Of a DNA stretch of 22,316 nt, positions 8,032 to 17,330 are shown piece by piece. How positions within the stretch are numbered: position 1 is the first letter of the stretch; every line of letters starts with the position of its first letter. The position numbers and the translations under genes are program-made. This stretch comes from Shewanellaceae bacterium (GTDB lineage: Bacteria > Pseudomonadota > Gammaproteobacteria > Enterobacterales > Shewanellaceae): assembly GCA_016779685.1 (NCBI GenBank), contig JADHND010000005.1, positions 1 through 22,316 of the forward strand. The letters run 5' to 3'. Below the pieces are notes generated by a model. The model worked only from the letters and a program-made list of their open reading frames with translations. It made no database searches and was not told where the DNA came from.

Positions 8032-9534
8032 ATGGATTTTTCGATACAAAGTGGCCAACCAGATCAACATACCTACGGTTGTTTGGTTGTTGGTGTTTAT
8101 GAGGCCGCAGTACTGACCCCCAGCGCTAAAATCATAGATCAATTAAGTGAAGGGTATTTGAGTCAACTTTTACAGCAAGGTGATATGAGGGGTAAGTTAG
8201 GCCAAGTTCTCATGTTACACCGTTTGCCCAAATTAAAAAGTGAACGCGTGTTACTGGTCGGATGCGGACCAGAAAAACCAATCACGATGCAGCAATATCA
8301 AACACTGATAGGCAGTATGCTCGCTGCTTTAAATCAAGCGGGTGCCGCAGAAGTGAAAACCTTCCTGACAGAAATCGCAGTACAAAACCGAGATCATGAT
8401 TGGAAAGTTCGTTTATCAGTTGAAACCATACATCGAAATTTGTATGTGTTCGATCAGCTTAAAAGTGAAAAAGAAACGCTGAGTCGTCCTATTCGTCAGT
8501 TTGTGTTTCAGATGGAGAAATCAGACGATACTAAGCTAGCTAAACAGGCACTGATAGCTGGTTCAGCTATCGCAAAAGGCATGAATTTGTGTCGGGACGT
8601 CGCTAATTTACCTGCAAATATTTGTAATCCAGCTTACTTAGGTGAACAAGCACTTGCTTTGGTAGACTTATCAGATAAAGTTGATGTGCAGCTATTTAAT
8701 GAACAAGCACTCCAAGATTTGAAGATGCAATCTTATTTGGCGGTTGGCCAGGGGAGTGAGAATGAGTCGGTGATGAGCGTGATCGAGTACAAGGGCGCTC
8801 AAAATAAACAAGACAAACCGATTGTCCTTATTGGTAAAGGCATCACTTTTGATTCAGGGGGCATCTCACTCAAGCCAGGAGCTGGCATGGATGAAATGAA
8901 GTATGATATGGGAGGAGCCGCAGGGGTTTTAGGTACCATGCGTGCTTTGATTGACTTGGATTTACCGATCAATGTGATTGGAATCTTAGCGGGCTGTGAG
9001 AATATGCCTGATGGTTCATCATATCGCCCTGGTGATGTCATCACCACCATGTCCGGTCAAACCGTTGAGGTTTTGAATACCGATGCTGAAGGGCGTATGG
9101 TCTTGTGTGATGTGTTGACTTTTGTTGAGCGATATAACCCTGATGTTGTGATTGATACCGCCACTTTAACGGGTGCATGCATTATTGCGTTAGGCCATCA
9201 TGCCTGTGCTTTGATGTCTAATCATGAACCCTTAGCGCAAGATCTACTTCGTGCTGGTCAGGATTCAGGTGATCGCGCGTGGCAATTGCCACTATGGGAA
9301 GACTACCAGGAACAAATTCGCAGTCCTTTTGCTGACATGGCAAATATTGGTGGTAAAGCGGCTGGTTCCATTACAGCAGCAGCTTTTTTATCGCGCTTTG
9401 CGAAGCCATATCAATGGGCGCATTTAGATGTCGCTGGAACGGCTTGGGTAAGTGGAGCTAAAAAGGGGGCAACAGGTCGCCCTGTTCCTATTTTAACGCA
9501 ATATCTTATCACCAGAGCAAATGCTTGTAATTAA
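8032..9534 (+). CDS. pepA: Leucyl aminopeptidase (cytosol aminopeptidase, M17)
   Basis: PepA is a hexameric cytosolic metallo-aminopeptidase that removes N-terminal residues from peptides; in E. coli it also binds DNA in Xer recombination and carAB regulation. The 500-residue product (E. coli 503) has the full M17 active site: K269 and D274 in IGKGITFDSGG, K281, D292, and D351/E353/R355 in the signature NTDAEGRMVLCD. The N-terminal domain (about 1-165) is divergent, as usual. The ATG at 8032 follows TAGGAG with a six-base spacing; the open frame upstream to 8011 is ignored for that reason. It is divergent from lptF. The next gene is valS; holC, commonly between them, is missing. DNA-binding roles here are not shown by the sequence. 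Confidence 0.97.
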   Translation: MDFSIQSGQPDQHTYGCLVVGVYEAAVLTPSAKIIDQLSEGYLSQLLQQGDMRGKLGQVLMLHRLPKLKSERVLLVGCGPEKPITMQQYQTLIGSMLAALNQAGAAEVKTFLTEIAVQNRDHDWKVRLSVETIHRNLYVFDQLKSEKETLSRPIRQFVFQMEKSDDTKLAKQALIAGSAIAKGMNLCRDVANLPANICNPAYLGEQALALVDLSDKVDVQLFNEQALQDLKMQSYLAVGQGSENESVMSVIEYKGAQNKQDKPIVLIGKGITFDSGGISLKPGAGMDEMKYDMGGAAGVLGTMRALIDLDLPINVIGILAGCENMPDGSSYRPGDVITTMSGQTVEVLNTDAEGRMVLCDVLTFVERYNPDVVIDTATLTGACIIALGHHACALMSNHEPLAQDLLRAGQDSGDRAWQLPLWEDYQEQIRSPFADMANIGGKAAGSITAAAFLSRFAKPYQWAHLDVAGTAWVSGAKKGATGRPVPILTQYLITRANACN

Positions 9535-9536
9535 CT

Positions 9537-9559
9537 AATTATTAAGAGAATTAATAATT
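9537..9559. terminator. AT-only hairpin after pepA
   Basis: AATTATTAA (9537-9545) and TTAATAATT (9551-9559) form a perfect 9-bp stem with loop GAGAA, two bases after the pepA stop codon and followed by a T-rich run. The stem has no G-C pairs, so it would be a weak terminator; it could instead protect the 3' end or bind a regulator. Confidence 0.4.
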
Positions 9560-9567
9560 TTGTGTGT

Positions 9568-9596
9568 TTTACATTTATGGCGATATGATGCATAAT
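9568..9596 (+). promoter_or_regulatory. Sigma-70 promoter of valS
   Basis: TTTACA (9568-9573) and CATAAT (9591-9596) are separated by exactly 17 bases, each one mismatch from consensus. The start of transcription would lie near 9603, giving a leader of about 30 bases before the valS ATG. No T-box-like or peptide-attenuator structure fits in so short a leader. Confidence 0.7.
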
Positions 9597-9601
9597 GCAT
9601 C
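9587..9601. promoter_or_regulatory. Palindrome covering the valS -10 (putative operator)
   Basis: GATGCAT-A-ATGCATC is a perfect 7-bp inverted repeat around one central base. It covers the whole -10 hexamer and reaches almost to the predicted transcription start, the usual place for a repressor site. No regulator is identified in the window. Confidence 0.5.
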
Positions 9602-9634
9602 GTTGTTATCGTTAACTTAATCGAATTGAACAGT

Positions 9635-12532
9635 ATGTCTGATAAAAAAAAATATGACCCGAATGCCATAGAGCAAAATTTATATAAAAAATGGGAGCAA
9701 GCTGGTTACTTTAAGCCTTCTGGAGACACGTCTAAAGGTAATTATTGCATTGTGATACCGCCACCAAATGTAACGGGTAGCTTACATATGGGGCATGCTT
9801 TCCAGTGTACCATTATGGATACGCTGGTGCGATATCAGCGCATGTTGGGTAAAAATACTTTATGGCAGGTCGGTACCGATCATGCTGGAATCGCCACACA
9901 GATGGTGGTCGAGCGCAAACTAGAGCGAGAGGAAAATCAGTCGCGTCAAGATTTGGGCAGAGAAGCTTTTTGTGACAAAGTTTGGCAATGGAAGAAGCAA
10001 TCAGGCGGTACAATTACACAGCAGTTAAGACGCCTAGGCGCATCGGTTGACTGGGAAAGAGAACGTTTTACAATGGATGAAGGCCTATCAAAAGCTGTGA
10101 ATGAAGCTTTTGTTCGTCTGTACGATGATAAATTGATTTATCGCGGTAAGCGTTTAGTGAATTGGGATCCTAAGTTTGCTACAGCTATTTCTGATCTTGA
10201 AGTCGAAAATCGAGAAAAGCAAGGCCATATGTGGCATATTCGATACCCACTTGCAGGAACCGCTCTGACACCCGCTGGACATGACTATATTGTGGTTGCA
10301 ACAACCCGTCCAGAAACCTTATTAGGAGACAGTGCGGTAGCAGTACACCCAGAAGATGAGCGGTATCGAGGTTTAGTTGGTCAAGAGATTGTGTTGCCCC
10401 TGTCTAACCGAAAAATTCCTATCATTGCCGATGAGCATGCTGATATGGAGAAAGGAACTGGTTGTGTCAAAATAACGCCAGCACACGATTTCAATGATTA
10501 TGAAGTCGGTCAACGTCATCAGCTAGATATGTACAATGTGTTGACGTTAAATGCGAGTGTCCGTTCTTCGCTTGAGGTGGTTTCAGCCAAAGGAAAAATA
10601 CGCGAGACCACGTTACCCATCCCAGCAGCATTCCATGGCCTCGATCGTTTCGTAGCACGCAAACTGGCTTTAACTGAACTAGAACGTTTGGGTTTACTCC
10701 AAAAAACTGAACCACATACCTTAATGCTACCTTATGGTGACCGAAGTGGTGAGATCATTGAGCCCATGCTGACTGATCAATGGTATGTTGCTGTGGAGCG
10801 TTTAGCCGAACCTGCACGAGCAGCAGTGGCTAAGGGAGATATACAGTTCGTACCTCAGTCTTATGAAAATATGTACAACGCATGGATGAATGATTTACAA
10901 GACTGGTGTATTTCGAGACAATTATGGTGGGGACACAGAATCCCTGCATGGTACGATGAACAAGGCAACATCTATGTTGGGCGAAGTCTGGAAGAAGTTC
11001 GACAAAAATATCAATTGTCGCCGACGCTGATGTTATCACAAGATGCAGATGTTTTAGACACATGGTTTAGTTCAGCTTTGTGGACTTTCTCCACCTTAGG
11101 TTGGCCAGAGAAAACGCCTGATCTTCGTCAATTTCATGCAACCGATGTTTTGGTTACGGGCTTTGATATCATTTTCTTCTGGGTTGCTCGGATGATCATG
11201 ATGACATTGTACTTTGTTAAAGATGAGCAAGGACAACCTCAGGTTCCTTTTAAGACCGTTTATGTAACGGGGCTTATTCGGGACGAGCAGGGGCAGAAAA
11301 TGTCAAAATCTAAGGGCAATGTCTTGGATCCACTCGATATGATTGATGGGATTGAGATGGATGCTTTAGTGGAAAAGCGCACGGCTCATTTAATGCAACC
11401 TAAGCTCGCTGCTAAAATAGAAAAACAGACGCGAAAAGAATTTGCACAGGGTATTTCAGCACATGGTACTGATGCGCTTCGACTGACGCTGGCATCCTTG
11501 GCCTCAACCAGCCGAGATATCAATTGGGATATGGGGCGATTAGAAGGCAACCGGAATTTCTGTAACAAATTGTTTCAAGCAACCAATTATGTATTGAGCA
11601 ACACTGCGTCTTTTGATTGTGGTGATTTCACACAGCGGCCAGAACAAGTCGTACAGTCGCCAGTCGATCGGTGGATTGTGATAAAACTTCAACAAACCAT
11701 CGAAGAAGTAACGACCGCTCTTCACCAATATCGTTTTGATAAGGCTGTCCAACATATCTATGATTTTACATGGAATGAGTATTGTGCTTGGTATCTAGAG
11801 TTGACAAAGCCTGTTTTGAAATCAGCTTCAGAGCCAGAACAGCAGGCTACGAGATATACTTTATTGTATGTACTTGAACAGCTTTTACGGTTGATACATC
11901 CGTTGATGCCTTTTATTACTGAGCATTTGTGGCTTCAGTTAAAACCTTTGATGTGTTTATCGAATGAGACGATTTCGACTTGTGCGTATCCAGTTGAAGT
12001 GGTACCAGCTTCTTTAGTCGCTCGTTTTAATCAAGATGCGATGGTCATTGAGTGGCTTAAAGACATCATTACAGCCATTCGTAATCTGCGTGCGACCTAT
12101 CAGATTAGTCTTTCAAAGCAGCTACCTATCTATTTACAAGGTTTATCAGCAACACAACAAGGGTGGGTGTGCTCCAATCAAGATTGGTTGTGTCAGTTGG
12201 CTAAAATTTCAGAGTTACATATAGTGGATCAGCATACCAGCTTACCATTGTCAGCGAAACAGTTGGTTCATGACGTCGAAATTCTGATACCCATGGCTGA
12301 TTTTATCGACGTGGCACAAGAGCAACAACGCATTGAAAAGAAGCAAGCAGCTTTGCAAAAAGAATTACAAATATTGCAAGCTAAGCTAGCTAATGATAAG
12401 TTTGTTGCCAATGCACCTCAGGCTGTGGTGCAGCAAGAACGGGATAAGCATGACGCACTGCAAAAACAAAGCTATTTGCTGATAGATCAATTAGACGACT
12501 TAAAGCAAATACAGGCAGAGAAACATACATAA
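9635..12532 (+). CDS. valS: Valyl-tRNA synthetase
   Basis: ValS is the class I synthetase that charges tRNA-Val with valine and edits misactivated threonine. The 965-residue product (E. coli 951) aligns by eye from start to end. The HIGH motif is HMGH at residues 51-54 within PPPNVTGSLHMGHAFQ. The CP1 editing domain contains VVATTRPETLLGDSAVAVHPED and GTGCVKITPAHDFNDYEVG. The KMSKS loop is at 555-559. The anticodon-binding helical domain follows, then a C-terminal coiled coil (about 885-960) rich in Gln/Lys/Glu that contacts the tRNA. The ATG at 9635 is preferred over an in-frame TTG nine bases upstream; the ribosome-binding site is weak with either. It has its own promoter downstream of pepA. 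Confidence 0.97.
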   Translation: MSDKKKYDPNAIEQNLYKKWEQAGYFKPSGDTSKGNYCIVIPPPNVTGSLHMGHAFQCTIMDTLVRYQRMLGKNTLWQVGTDHAGIATQMVVERKLEREENQSRQDLGREAFCDKVWQWKKQSGGTITQQLRRLGASVDWERERFTMDEGLSKAVNEAFVRLYDDKLIYRGKRLVNWDPKFATAISDLEVENREKQGHMWHIRYPLAGTALTPAGHDYIVVATTRPETLLGDSAVAVHPEDERYRGLVGQEIVLPLSNRKIPIIADEHADMEKGTGCVKITPAHDFNDYEVGQRHQLDMYNVLTLNASVRSSLEVVSAKGKIRETTLPIPAAFHGLDRFVARKLALTELERLGLLQKTEPHTLMLPYGDRSGEIIEPMLTDQWYVAVERLAEPARAAVAKGDIQFVPQSYENMYNAWMNDLQDWCISRQLWWGHRIPAWYDEQGNIYVGRSLEEVRQKYQLSPTLMLSQDADVLDTWFSSALWTFSTLGWPEKTPDLRQFHATDVLVTGFDIIFFWVARMIMMTLYFVKDEQGQPQVPFKTVYVTGLIRDEQGQKMSKSKGNVLDPLDMIDGIEMDALVEKRTAHLMQPKLAAKIEKQTRKEFAQGISAHGTDALRLTLASLASTSRDINWDMGRLEGNRNFCNKLFQATNYVLSNTASFDCGDFTQRPEQVVQSPVDRWIVIKLQQTIEEVTTALHQYRFDKAVQHIYDFTWNEYCAWYLELTKPVLKSASEPEQQATRYTLLYVLEQLLRLIHPLMPFITEHLWLQLKPLMCLSNETISTCAYPVEVVPASLVARFNQDAMVIEWLKDIITAIRNLRATYQISLSKQLPIYLQGLSATQQGWVCSNQDWLCQLAKISELHIVDQHTSLPLSAKQLVHDVEILIPMADFIDVAQEQQRIEKKQAALQKELQILQAKLANDKFVANAPQAVVQQERDKHDALQKQSYLLIDQLDDLKQIQAEKHT

Positions 12533-12547
12533 CATAGTAAAGAGTGT

Positions 12548-12579
12548 AGAATATCGACGGCATAGGCCGTCGATATTCT
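12548..12579. terminator. Long perfect hairpin between valS and galU
   Basis: AGAATATCGACGGC (12548-12561) and GCCGTCGATATTCT (12566-12579) pair perfectly over 14 bp around the loop ATAG. It starts 15 bases after the valS stop and ends 25 bases before the galU ATG. There is no T-run after the stem, so it is not a textbook intrinsic terminator. It may act as a terminator, an RNA-processing or stability element, or an attenuator for galU. I saw no second copy in the window. Confidence 0.55.
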
Positions 12580-12604
12580 CACTGTTGATCATTAAAGGAA
12601 TAAC

Positions 12605-13471
12605 ATGAAGGTTATTATACCTGTAGCTGGTCAGGGCACTCGTATGCTTCCACTGACTAAATCCCTCCCTAAAGAGATGTTACCACTATACAATAAGCCG
12701 ATTATTCAACATATCATCTTTGAATGCGTGATGGCTGGATTTAAAGAGATTATCCTGGTATCTAGTCCAGATAAATTGAGTATTGAGTCATTCTTTAATG
12801 ATGCGCATCCTACTCATCAACGTATAAATACTAAGAGCGAGATGGGACTGGCGTGTGATATTGATGCGCTGGATTATCAGATTTCAGTTGTTTACCAAAC
12901 TGAACCCTTAGGCTTAGGTCATGCCATCTTATGCGCTGAGCCTTTAGTAGGGCAAAATGACTTTGCTGTTGTGTTACCGGATGTGGTTTTAACACGTGAT
13001 CACCCTTCATATCAGACAACAGCTCTTAAGCAAATGCGGCAGAGCTTTGTGCTAACGAAGCAAAGCCAAATTATGATTCATGAAGTTGACCCTAAAGAAG
13101 TGATTAATTACGGCATCGTCGGCTTGGATGGGCAATCAACTTCAGAAATAGGCCAATTGATTGAGAAACCTTCAATTGATGAAGCACCATCAAATTTAGC
13201 TGTGCTAGGGCGTTATATTTTAGGTCGAGAAATTTGGCATCACCTTAGACAAACTGATCCAGATTGTCGAGGTGAAATACAACTAACAACTGCATTGATG
13301 CAGTTACTTCAGCACGAGCCTATGTCGGCTTTTTTAACGGAAGACAAGGTGTTTGATTGTGGTCAAATGGCAGGTTATGCAGCGGCATTTATTCAATTTA
13401 CCTTGCAGAGTCGTGGGCAGAGAGACAATACAGCGAAAGTAACCATGCCCAAAATAAACGCAATGAATTGA
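12605..13471 (+). CDS. galU: UTP--glucose-1-phosphate uridylyltransferase
   Basis: GalU makes UDP-glucose from UTP and glucose-1-phosphate, supplying LPS core, capsule and galactose metabolism. The 288-residue protein opens with the nucleotidyltransferase P-loop-like motif GQGTRMLPLTKSLPKEMLPL (residues 9-28), with R13 and K23 in the usual nucleotide- and phosphate-contacting positions. YQTEPLGLGHAI (about 98-109), VVLPDV (118-123), NYGIVG and LIEKP follow in family order. Length is close to E. coli GalU (302). The ATG at 12605 has AAAGGA just upstream. It ends 26 bases from the oppositely oriented receptor gene. No clear promoter was found between valS and galU; transcription may come from valS through the hairpin. 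Confidence 0.95.
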   Translation: MKVIIPVAGQGTRMLPLTKSLPKEMLPLYNKPIIQHIIFECVMAGFKEIILVSSPDKLSIESFFNDAHPTHQRINTKSEMGLACDIDALDYQISVVYQTEPLGLGHAILCAEPLVGQNDFAVVLPDVVLTRDHPSYQTTALKQMRQSFVLTKQSQIMIHEVDPKEVINYGIVGLDGQSTSEIGQLIEKPSIDEAPSNLAVLGRYILGREIWHHLRQTDPDCRGEIQLTTALMQLLQHEPMSAFLTEDKVFDCGQMAGYAAAFIQFTLQSRGQRDNTAKVTMPKINAMN

Positions 13472-13497
13472 TTAGAAGCTTGCTTTCGGTTGTCAGC

Positions 13498-15378
13498 TTA
13501 AACTTTAAAATAGCCCAAAATAGTAGATTGCTTTTCAACTTGCTGTATTTGTTCATTCATTTTTTCTGCTGACAATTGAGAGCGATTGGTAACTTGTTTG
13601 CTCAGATCAAGGATTAAGCTTGTTTTATTATTAATTTTATTGGCAACTTCACTCTGTATCTCAGCTGAGTTGGCTATATCTGTGTTAAGTTTATTGATGC
13701 TTTCGACAGATTCTAAAATACTACTTAAGGCGAAGGTCGCTTCTTTAGACTGATCGACGGTTTTGTTTGCCTCATTGTTGCTTTGCTGCATTGAATGGGC
13801 TGTTTTTTCAGATGCATTTTGTAAGTCGTTAATCATATTACTGATTTCATCTGTGGATTTTTGTGTTCTCTGAGCGAGGGTGCGGACTTCGTCGGCTACA
13901 ACAGCGAAGCCGCGTCCAGTCTCTCCTGCTCTAGCTGCTTCAATAGCGGCATTCAAAGCGAGTAGATTGGTTTGTTCAGCAATGTCATTAATGACTTCTA
14001 GAATAGATTCAATGTTGACGACGTCTGATTGTAATTTTTTTACGACATCCGTTGCGTTGTTTAATTTTTCTGAGAGATGATTAATTTGTGTGACCGTATC
14101 GGCGACAATTTGTTGGCCTTCTAGCGCATGTTCGTTAGCAATATAAGCGGAATCTGAAGCAGATTTTGCGTTACTGGCCACAGATAAGGCTGTCGAGGTC
14201 ATTTCATTCATCGAGGTCGCCAGTTCTTCAACTTCTGTTTCTTGGTAAGAAAGTTCTTCGGCAGATTTTTTAATAATTTCGGCATTAGCAATGGTGTTTT
14301 GTCTGATTTCAATACTAATCCCTTTGGTTTCCTGAATTAGGGTTTGCAGCTTGGAAGCGAATACATTGAAATTTATAGCAAGTACTGAAAACTCTTGATC
14401 AATATGGGTGTCTAAACGTTGGGTTAAATCGCCATCTCCCGAGGTCGCATTCTCCATGGCTTTATTAAGAATTTTCAGTGGATAGATTAACTTAATGACT
14501 AGAAACCATAAGCCAGCGATAGAAACAAGGGTAAAAATAATGGTAAAAACAAAGGTCGCATCGCGCAATCTTGTGGCTGAGGCTACGACTTCACGTTTAG
14601 GGATGTACATGCCTATATACCAAGGATGGTCGCCAATCTTCGTAAATCGAAGTTCGATGAGTTCATTATTCAGGACTTTGTCTACTTGCTTCTCATTAAG
14701 ATCAATATCTTGCCCCAGAAATTGACTGATAGGTTGGGTGATATAACTTTCAATTGGGTGAGTTAGGGTGATACCTGTTTCAGAGACCAGAAAAATATAA
14801 CCTGTTTCAAACAGTTTAAACGCATTGGTTTTGTCTCCCAACTGAGCCAAATTAGTGTCATAAAATACGACCGAGATCAATTCACCAAGATTATCACGAA
14901 TTGAGGTAGACAAAGTCATAATAGAGACATTAACCAGTTCGTTGCTAAAAAATTGAGTGATACCGATAGCATTGGTTCCCATTACGTTCGTATACCATTT
15001 TTCTTTACGTGGATCCCAATTATCGGGCATATTCCAATTCGTTTTATCACTGGTAAAGTATGTTCCATCTGGAAAAGCTGCACCTGAGATGCTAAATAAT
15101 TTTGAATTTGTATGCGATTTTATGACTTGGCGGATATGAGACTTGGTTATTTTTTTTTCGATGAGGGTGTCATTAAAGTTAACTATTTGTATACGTTGGT
15201 TGTATTCGTTTTCAATGATTTGAGTGATGGCTTTTGATAAAATAGTGGTATTGTCATCTGTTATTTTTTCCATGATGACTTTAGTTTGAGCATAAATGGT
15301 CACAGTCAGTAATGACAGGGAGACAAAGAAAATAATAGATGATGCAATAATAACTTTTTGACTAAATCTAACCTTCAT
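13498..15378 (-). CDS. Methyl-accepting chemotaxis protein, dCache type (receptor 1)
   Basis: This 626-residue chemoreceptor senses ligands in the periplasm and signals to CheA/CheW at the pole. It has TM1 (about 9-31), a dCache-like periplasmic domain (about 35-265) with W121, W128-Y129 and D174, and TM2 (about 273-298). A HAMP domain follows (SGDGDLTQRLDTHIDQEF), then a long coiled-coil signalling domain whose hairpin tip is EQTNLLALNAAIEAARAGE at about 468-486 and then RGFAVVADEVRTLAQRT. No C-terminal CheR/CheB-tethering pentapeptide is present; it ends ILGYFKV. By eye alignment, the arginine that binds the ligand carboxylate in PctA-type amino-acid sensors is Glu126 here. AAAGGA precedes the ATG. 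It is the last gene of a same-strand run of three receptors, with 35 bases to receptor 2. Confidence 0.93.
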   Translation of the reverse strand: MKVRFSQKVIIASSIIFFVSLSLLTVTIYAQTKVIMEKITDDNTTILSKAITQIIENEYNQRIQIVNFNDTLIEKKITKSHIRQVIKSHTNSKLFSISGAAFPDGTYFTSDKTNWNMPDNWDPRKEKWYTNVMGTNAIGITQFFSNELVNVSIMTLSTSIRDNLGELISVVFYDTNLAQLGDKTNAFKLFETGYIFLVSETGITLTHPIESYITQPISQFLGQDIDLNEKQVDKVLNNELIELRFTKIGDHPWYIGMYIPKREVVASATRLRDATFVFTIIFTLVSIAGLWFLVIKLIYPLKILNKAMENATSGDGDLTQRLDTHIDQEFSVLAINFNVFASKLQTLIQETKGISIEIRQNTIANAEIIKKSAEELSYQETEVEELATSMNEMTSTALSVASNAKSASDSAYIANEHALEGQQIVADTVTQINHLSEKLNNATDVVKKLQSDVVNIESILEVINDIAEQTNLLALNAAIEAARAGETGRGFAVVADEVRTLAQRTQKSTDEISNMINDLQNASEKTAHSMQQSNNEANKTVDQSKEATFALSSILESVESINKLNTDIANSAEIQSEVANKINNKTSLILDLSKQVTNRSQLSAEKMNEQIQQVEKQSTILGYFKV

Positions 15379-15413
15379 AATGATCCTTTTCCAAGTGTGT
15401 CTGGGTATTTTAT

Positions 15414-17300
15414 TTAGACTTTAAAGCTGTTTAAAATATTCGCTTGTTGTTTTACATCTTCTACCTGGCTGCGCATTTGCTGTTGTATTTCTTTTGACTC
15501 AGCGGCTGTGTTGGCACTTAATTCTCTAATTTGGACAGTTTTTTTGTTAATTTGTTCAGCCACTTTGCTTTGCTGTTCTGCCGCAGCAGCGATTTGTTGA
15601 TTCATATCAGTAATGATATTGATGGATTTTTTAATGTTATCGAGCCCAGAATTGGCTTTCTTAGATTGGGCTACGGTTGATTCTGCTATGTCGGTACAAG
15701 CTAAGATGACTTGTGCTGCCGAACTAGTGCCTTTTTGCAGTTGCTCGATGGTTTCTCTGATCTCAGATGTGGAATTTTGGGTACGCTGCGCCAGTGTTCG
15801 CACTTCATCAGCAACAACAGCAAAGCCTCGACCATATTCACCAGCGCGAGCTGCTTCAATGGCTGCATTTAAAGCAAGTAGGTTGGTTTGGTCTGCGATG
15901 TCGTTGATCACGGATAAGATCGACTCAATGTTTTTAACATCATGCACGAGAACTCGAATGGCATCGCCAGTATCGCTTATTTCTGATGACAATTGATCAA
16001 TGGCACTGGCAGTTTGCGTGATCACCTTATTCCCGGAGCTGGCCGCCTTTTCAGCAATTAAAGCTGCATCTGAGGCTTGCTGAGCATTTTGAGTGATCAA
16101 CGTAGAGGTGGTAGACATTTCATCCATCGATCGAACCAGTTCATTAATTTCTTCTTCTTGTGCCAGAATATCTTTTTGTGATTCTTCGATGAGTTCATAA
16201 CAGGTGTTGCTGCCTTCCTCAACTTGTTTTCCAATTTGAATGGTGTCTTTAATTAAATTTTGTAGTTTATCAATAAATAAATTAAAGCTCTTAGCGAGTC
16301 GAGCAAACTCAGCATCTGTTTTTGTTTGTAGTCTTTTGGTTAAATCGCCATCCCCAGCGGCCACATCATGCATGGCATGATTTAATTTAGACAAGGGCTT
16401 AAGCAGCCATGTCATGGTGATAATCAGGATAATAAAAGCTAAAAATGTTGAAACAATATCATCAAAGAATGAGCTTGAGGATATTGTTGAAATATCCGGC
16501 ATAACTTCCTTGGTTGGCAACAACATGGCGAGATTCCATGGTAAATTGCTTAAATGTGTCAAATACAAGAGAAAGGGTTCGTCATTAACGGAGATGTTTT
16601 GTTTCTTTTCTAGGTTTGCAGAGGGTAATATACTGCTCATGGCTTTGCCTGTGATCCTCTCATCAGGATGTGTCACTAAGGTGCCTTGATCGTTAACAAT
16701 AAAGAAAAAGCCACTATCAAAATGATTGCTTTTATCCAGCAATTTTTTTTGTAGATGTTTTAAATTGAGATCGGCAAACATGACACCTAGCAACTTGTCA
16801 TTTTTATAGACGGGTGTTGACATGGTGACAAAACCACGTTTTAAGACATCACTATATGTTATGGTACCGATGACAGTTTTCTTTTTTGTTACGGCATCCT
16901 TATACCATTGCTCCACCTCTCTTAAATCATAATTAGGTGTAAATTGAGGTACGTTGCTAAGATAAAAGCCATTTTCTGCGTAGACAAATCCGGTCAAACC
17001 AAAGACTTCTTTTACTAAGGGGAGGTTAACGATATATTTTATGTTGCTCTGTGAGGAGTTTTCGGCAATAAGCTCAGCAAGATTACGGCTAATATCAATG
17101 AAATATTCTGTTTCATTTTCAAATTTAATGGCAACTGCATTCGCATAGTCTTTTATAAAAGTATCGGTCATAATGCCGATCTCGACCTTGGTTTGCTTAA
17201 ATTCCCATATTGAAATAGTTACAAGAGCAACACTTAGAGCTAAGGTTACGCTTAAAACAATTTTAAACTTGAAATTTATGCGAAAATTCAAGTTAACCAT
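15414..17300 (-). CDS. Methyl-accepting chemotaxis protein, dCache type (receptor 2)
   Basis: This is a 628-residue paralogue of its two neighbours. TM1 is at about 13-34, followed by a periplasmic dCache-like domain (about 38-268) with Y124, W132-Y133, Y149 and D177, and TM2 at about 279-300. A HAMP domain with AAGDGDLTKRL comes next, and then the coiled-coil signalling domain with tip DQTNLLALNAAIEAARAGE at about 470-488. The C-terminus ILNSFKV resembles receptor 1 and lacks a CheR-binding pentapeptide. It has one residue more than the other receptors between the first aromatic and the WY pair of the ligand-pocket motif. Its ATG at 17300 is preceded by GAGAG within a CTCTCGAGAG palindrome. 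It has its own candidate promoter in the 64-base gap after receptor 3. The ligand cannot be deduced. Confidence 0.93.
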   Translation of the reverse strand: MVNLNFRINFKFKIVLSVTLALSVALVTISIWEFKQTKVEIGIMTDTFIKDYANAVAIKFENETEYFIDISRNLAELIAENSSQSNIKYIVNLPLVKEVFGLTGFVYAENGFYLSNVPQFTPNYDLREVEQWYKDAVTKKKTVIGTITYSDVLKRGFVTMSTPVYKNDKLLGVMFADLNLKHLQKKLLDKSNHFDSGFFFIVNDQGTLVTHPDERITGKAMSSILPSANLEKKQNISVNDEPFLLYLTHLSNLPWNLAMLLPTKEVMPDISTISSSSFFDDIVSTFLAFIILIITMTWLLKPLSKLNHAMHDVAAGDGDLTKRLQTKTDAEFARLAKSFNLFIDKLQNLIKDTIQIGKQVEEGSNTCYELIEESQKDILAQEEEINELVRSMDEMSTTSTLITQNAQQASDAALIAEKAASSGNKVITQTASAIDQLSSEISDTGDAIRVLVHDVKNIESILSVINDIADQTNLLALNAAIEAARAGEYGRGFAVVADEVRTLAQRTQNSTSEIRETIEQLQKGTSSAAQVILACTDIAESTVAQSKKANSGLDNIKKSINIITDMNQQIAAAAEQQSKVAEQINKKTVQIRELSANTAAESKEIQQQMRSQVEDVKQQANILNSFKV

Positions 17301-17330
17301 ACTGGACTCTCGAGAGATTCATATGTTTAA

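Noticed and set aside
13880..14080. Open frames on the + strand opposite the receptor signalling tips (also at 15613-15996 and 17606-17938) that encode similar peptides three times
   Set aside because: They are antisense shadows of the highly conserved receptor tip. Their similarity to one another follows from the conservation of the coding strand.
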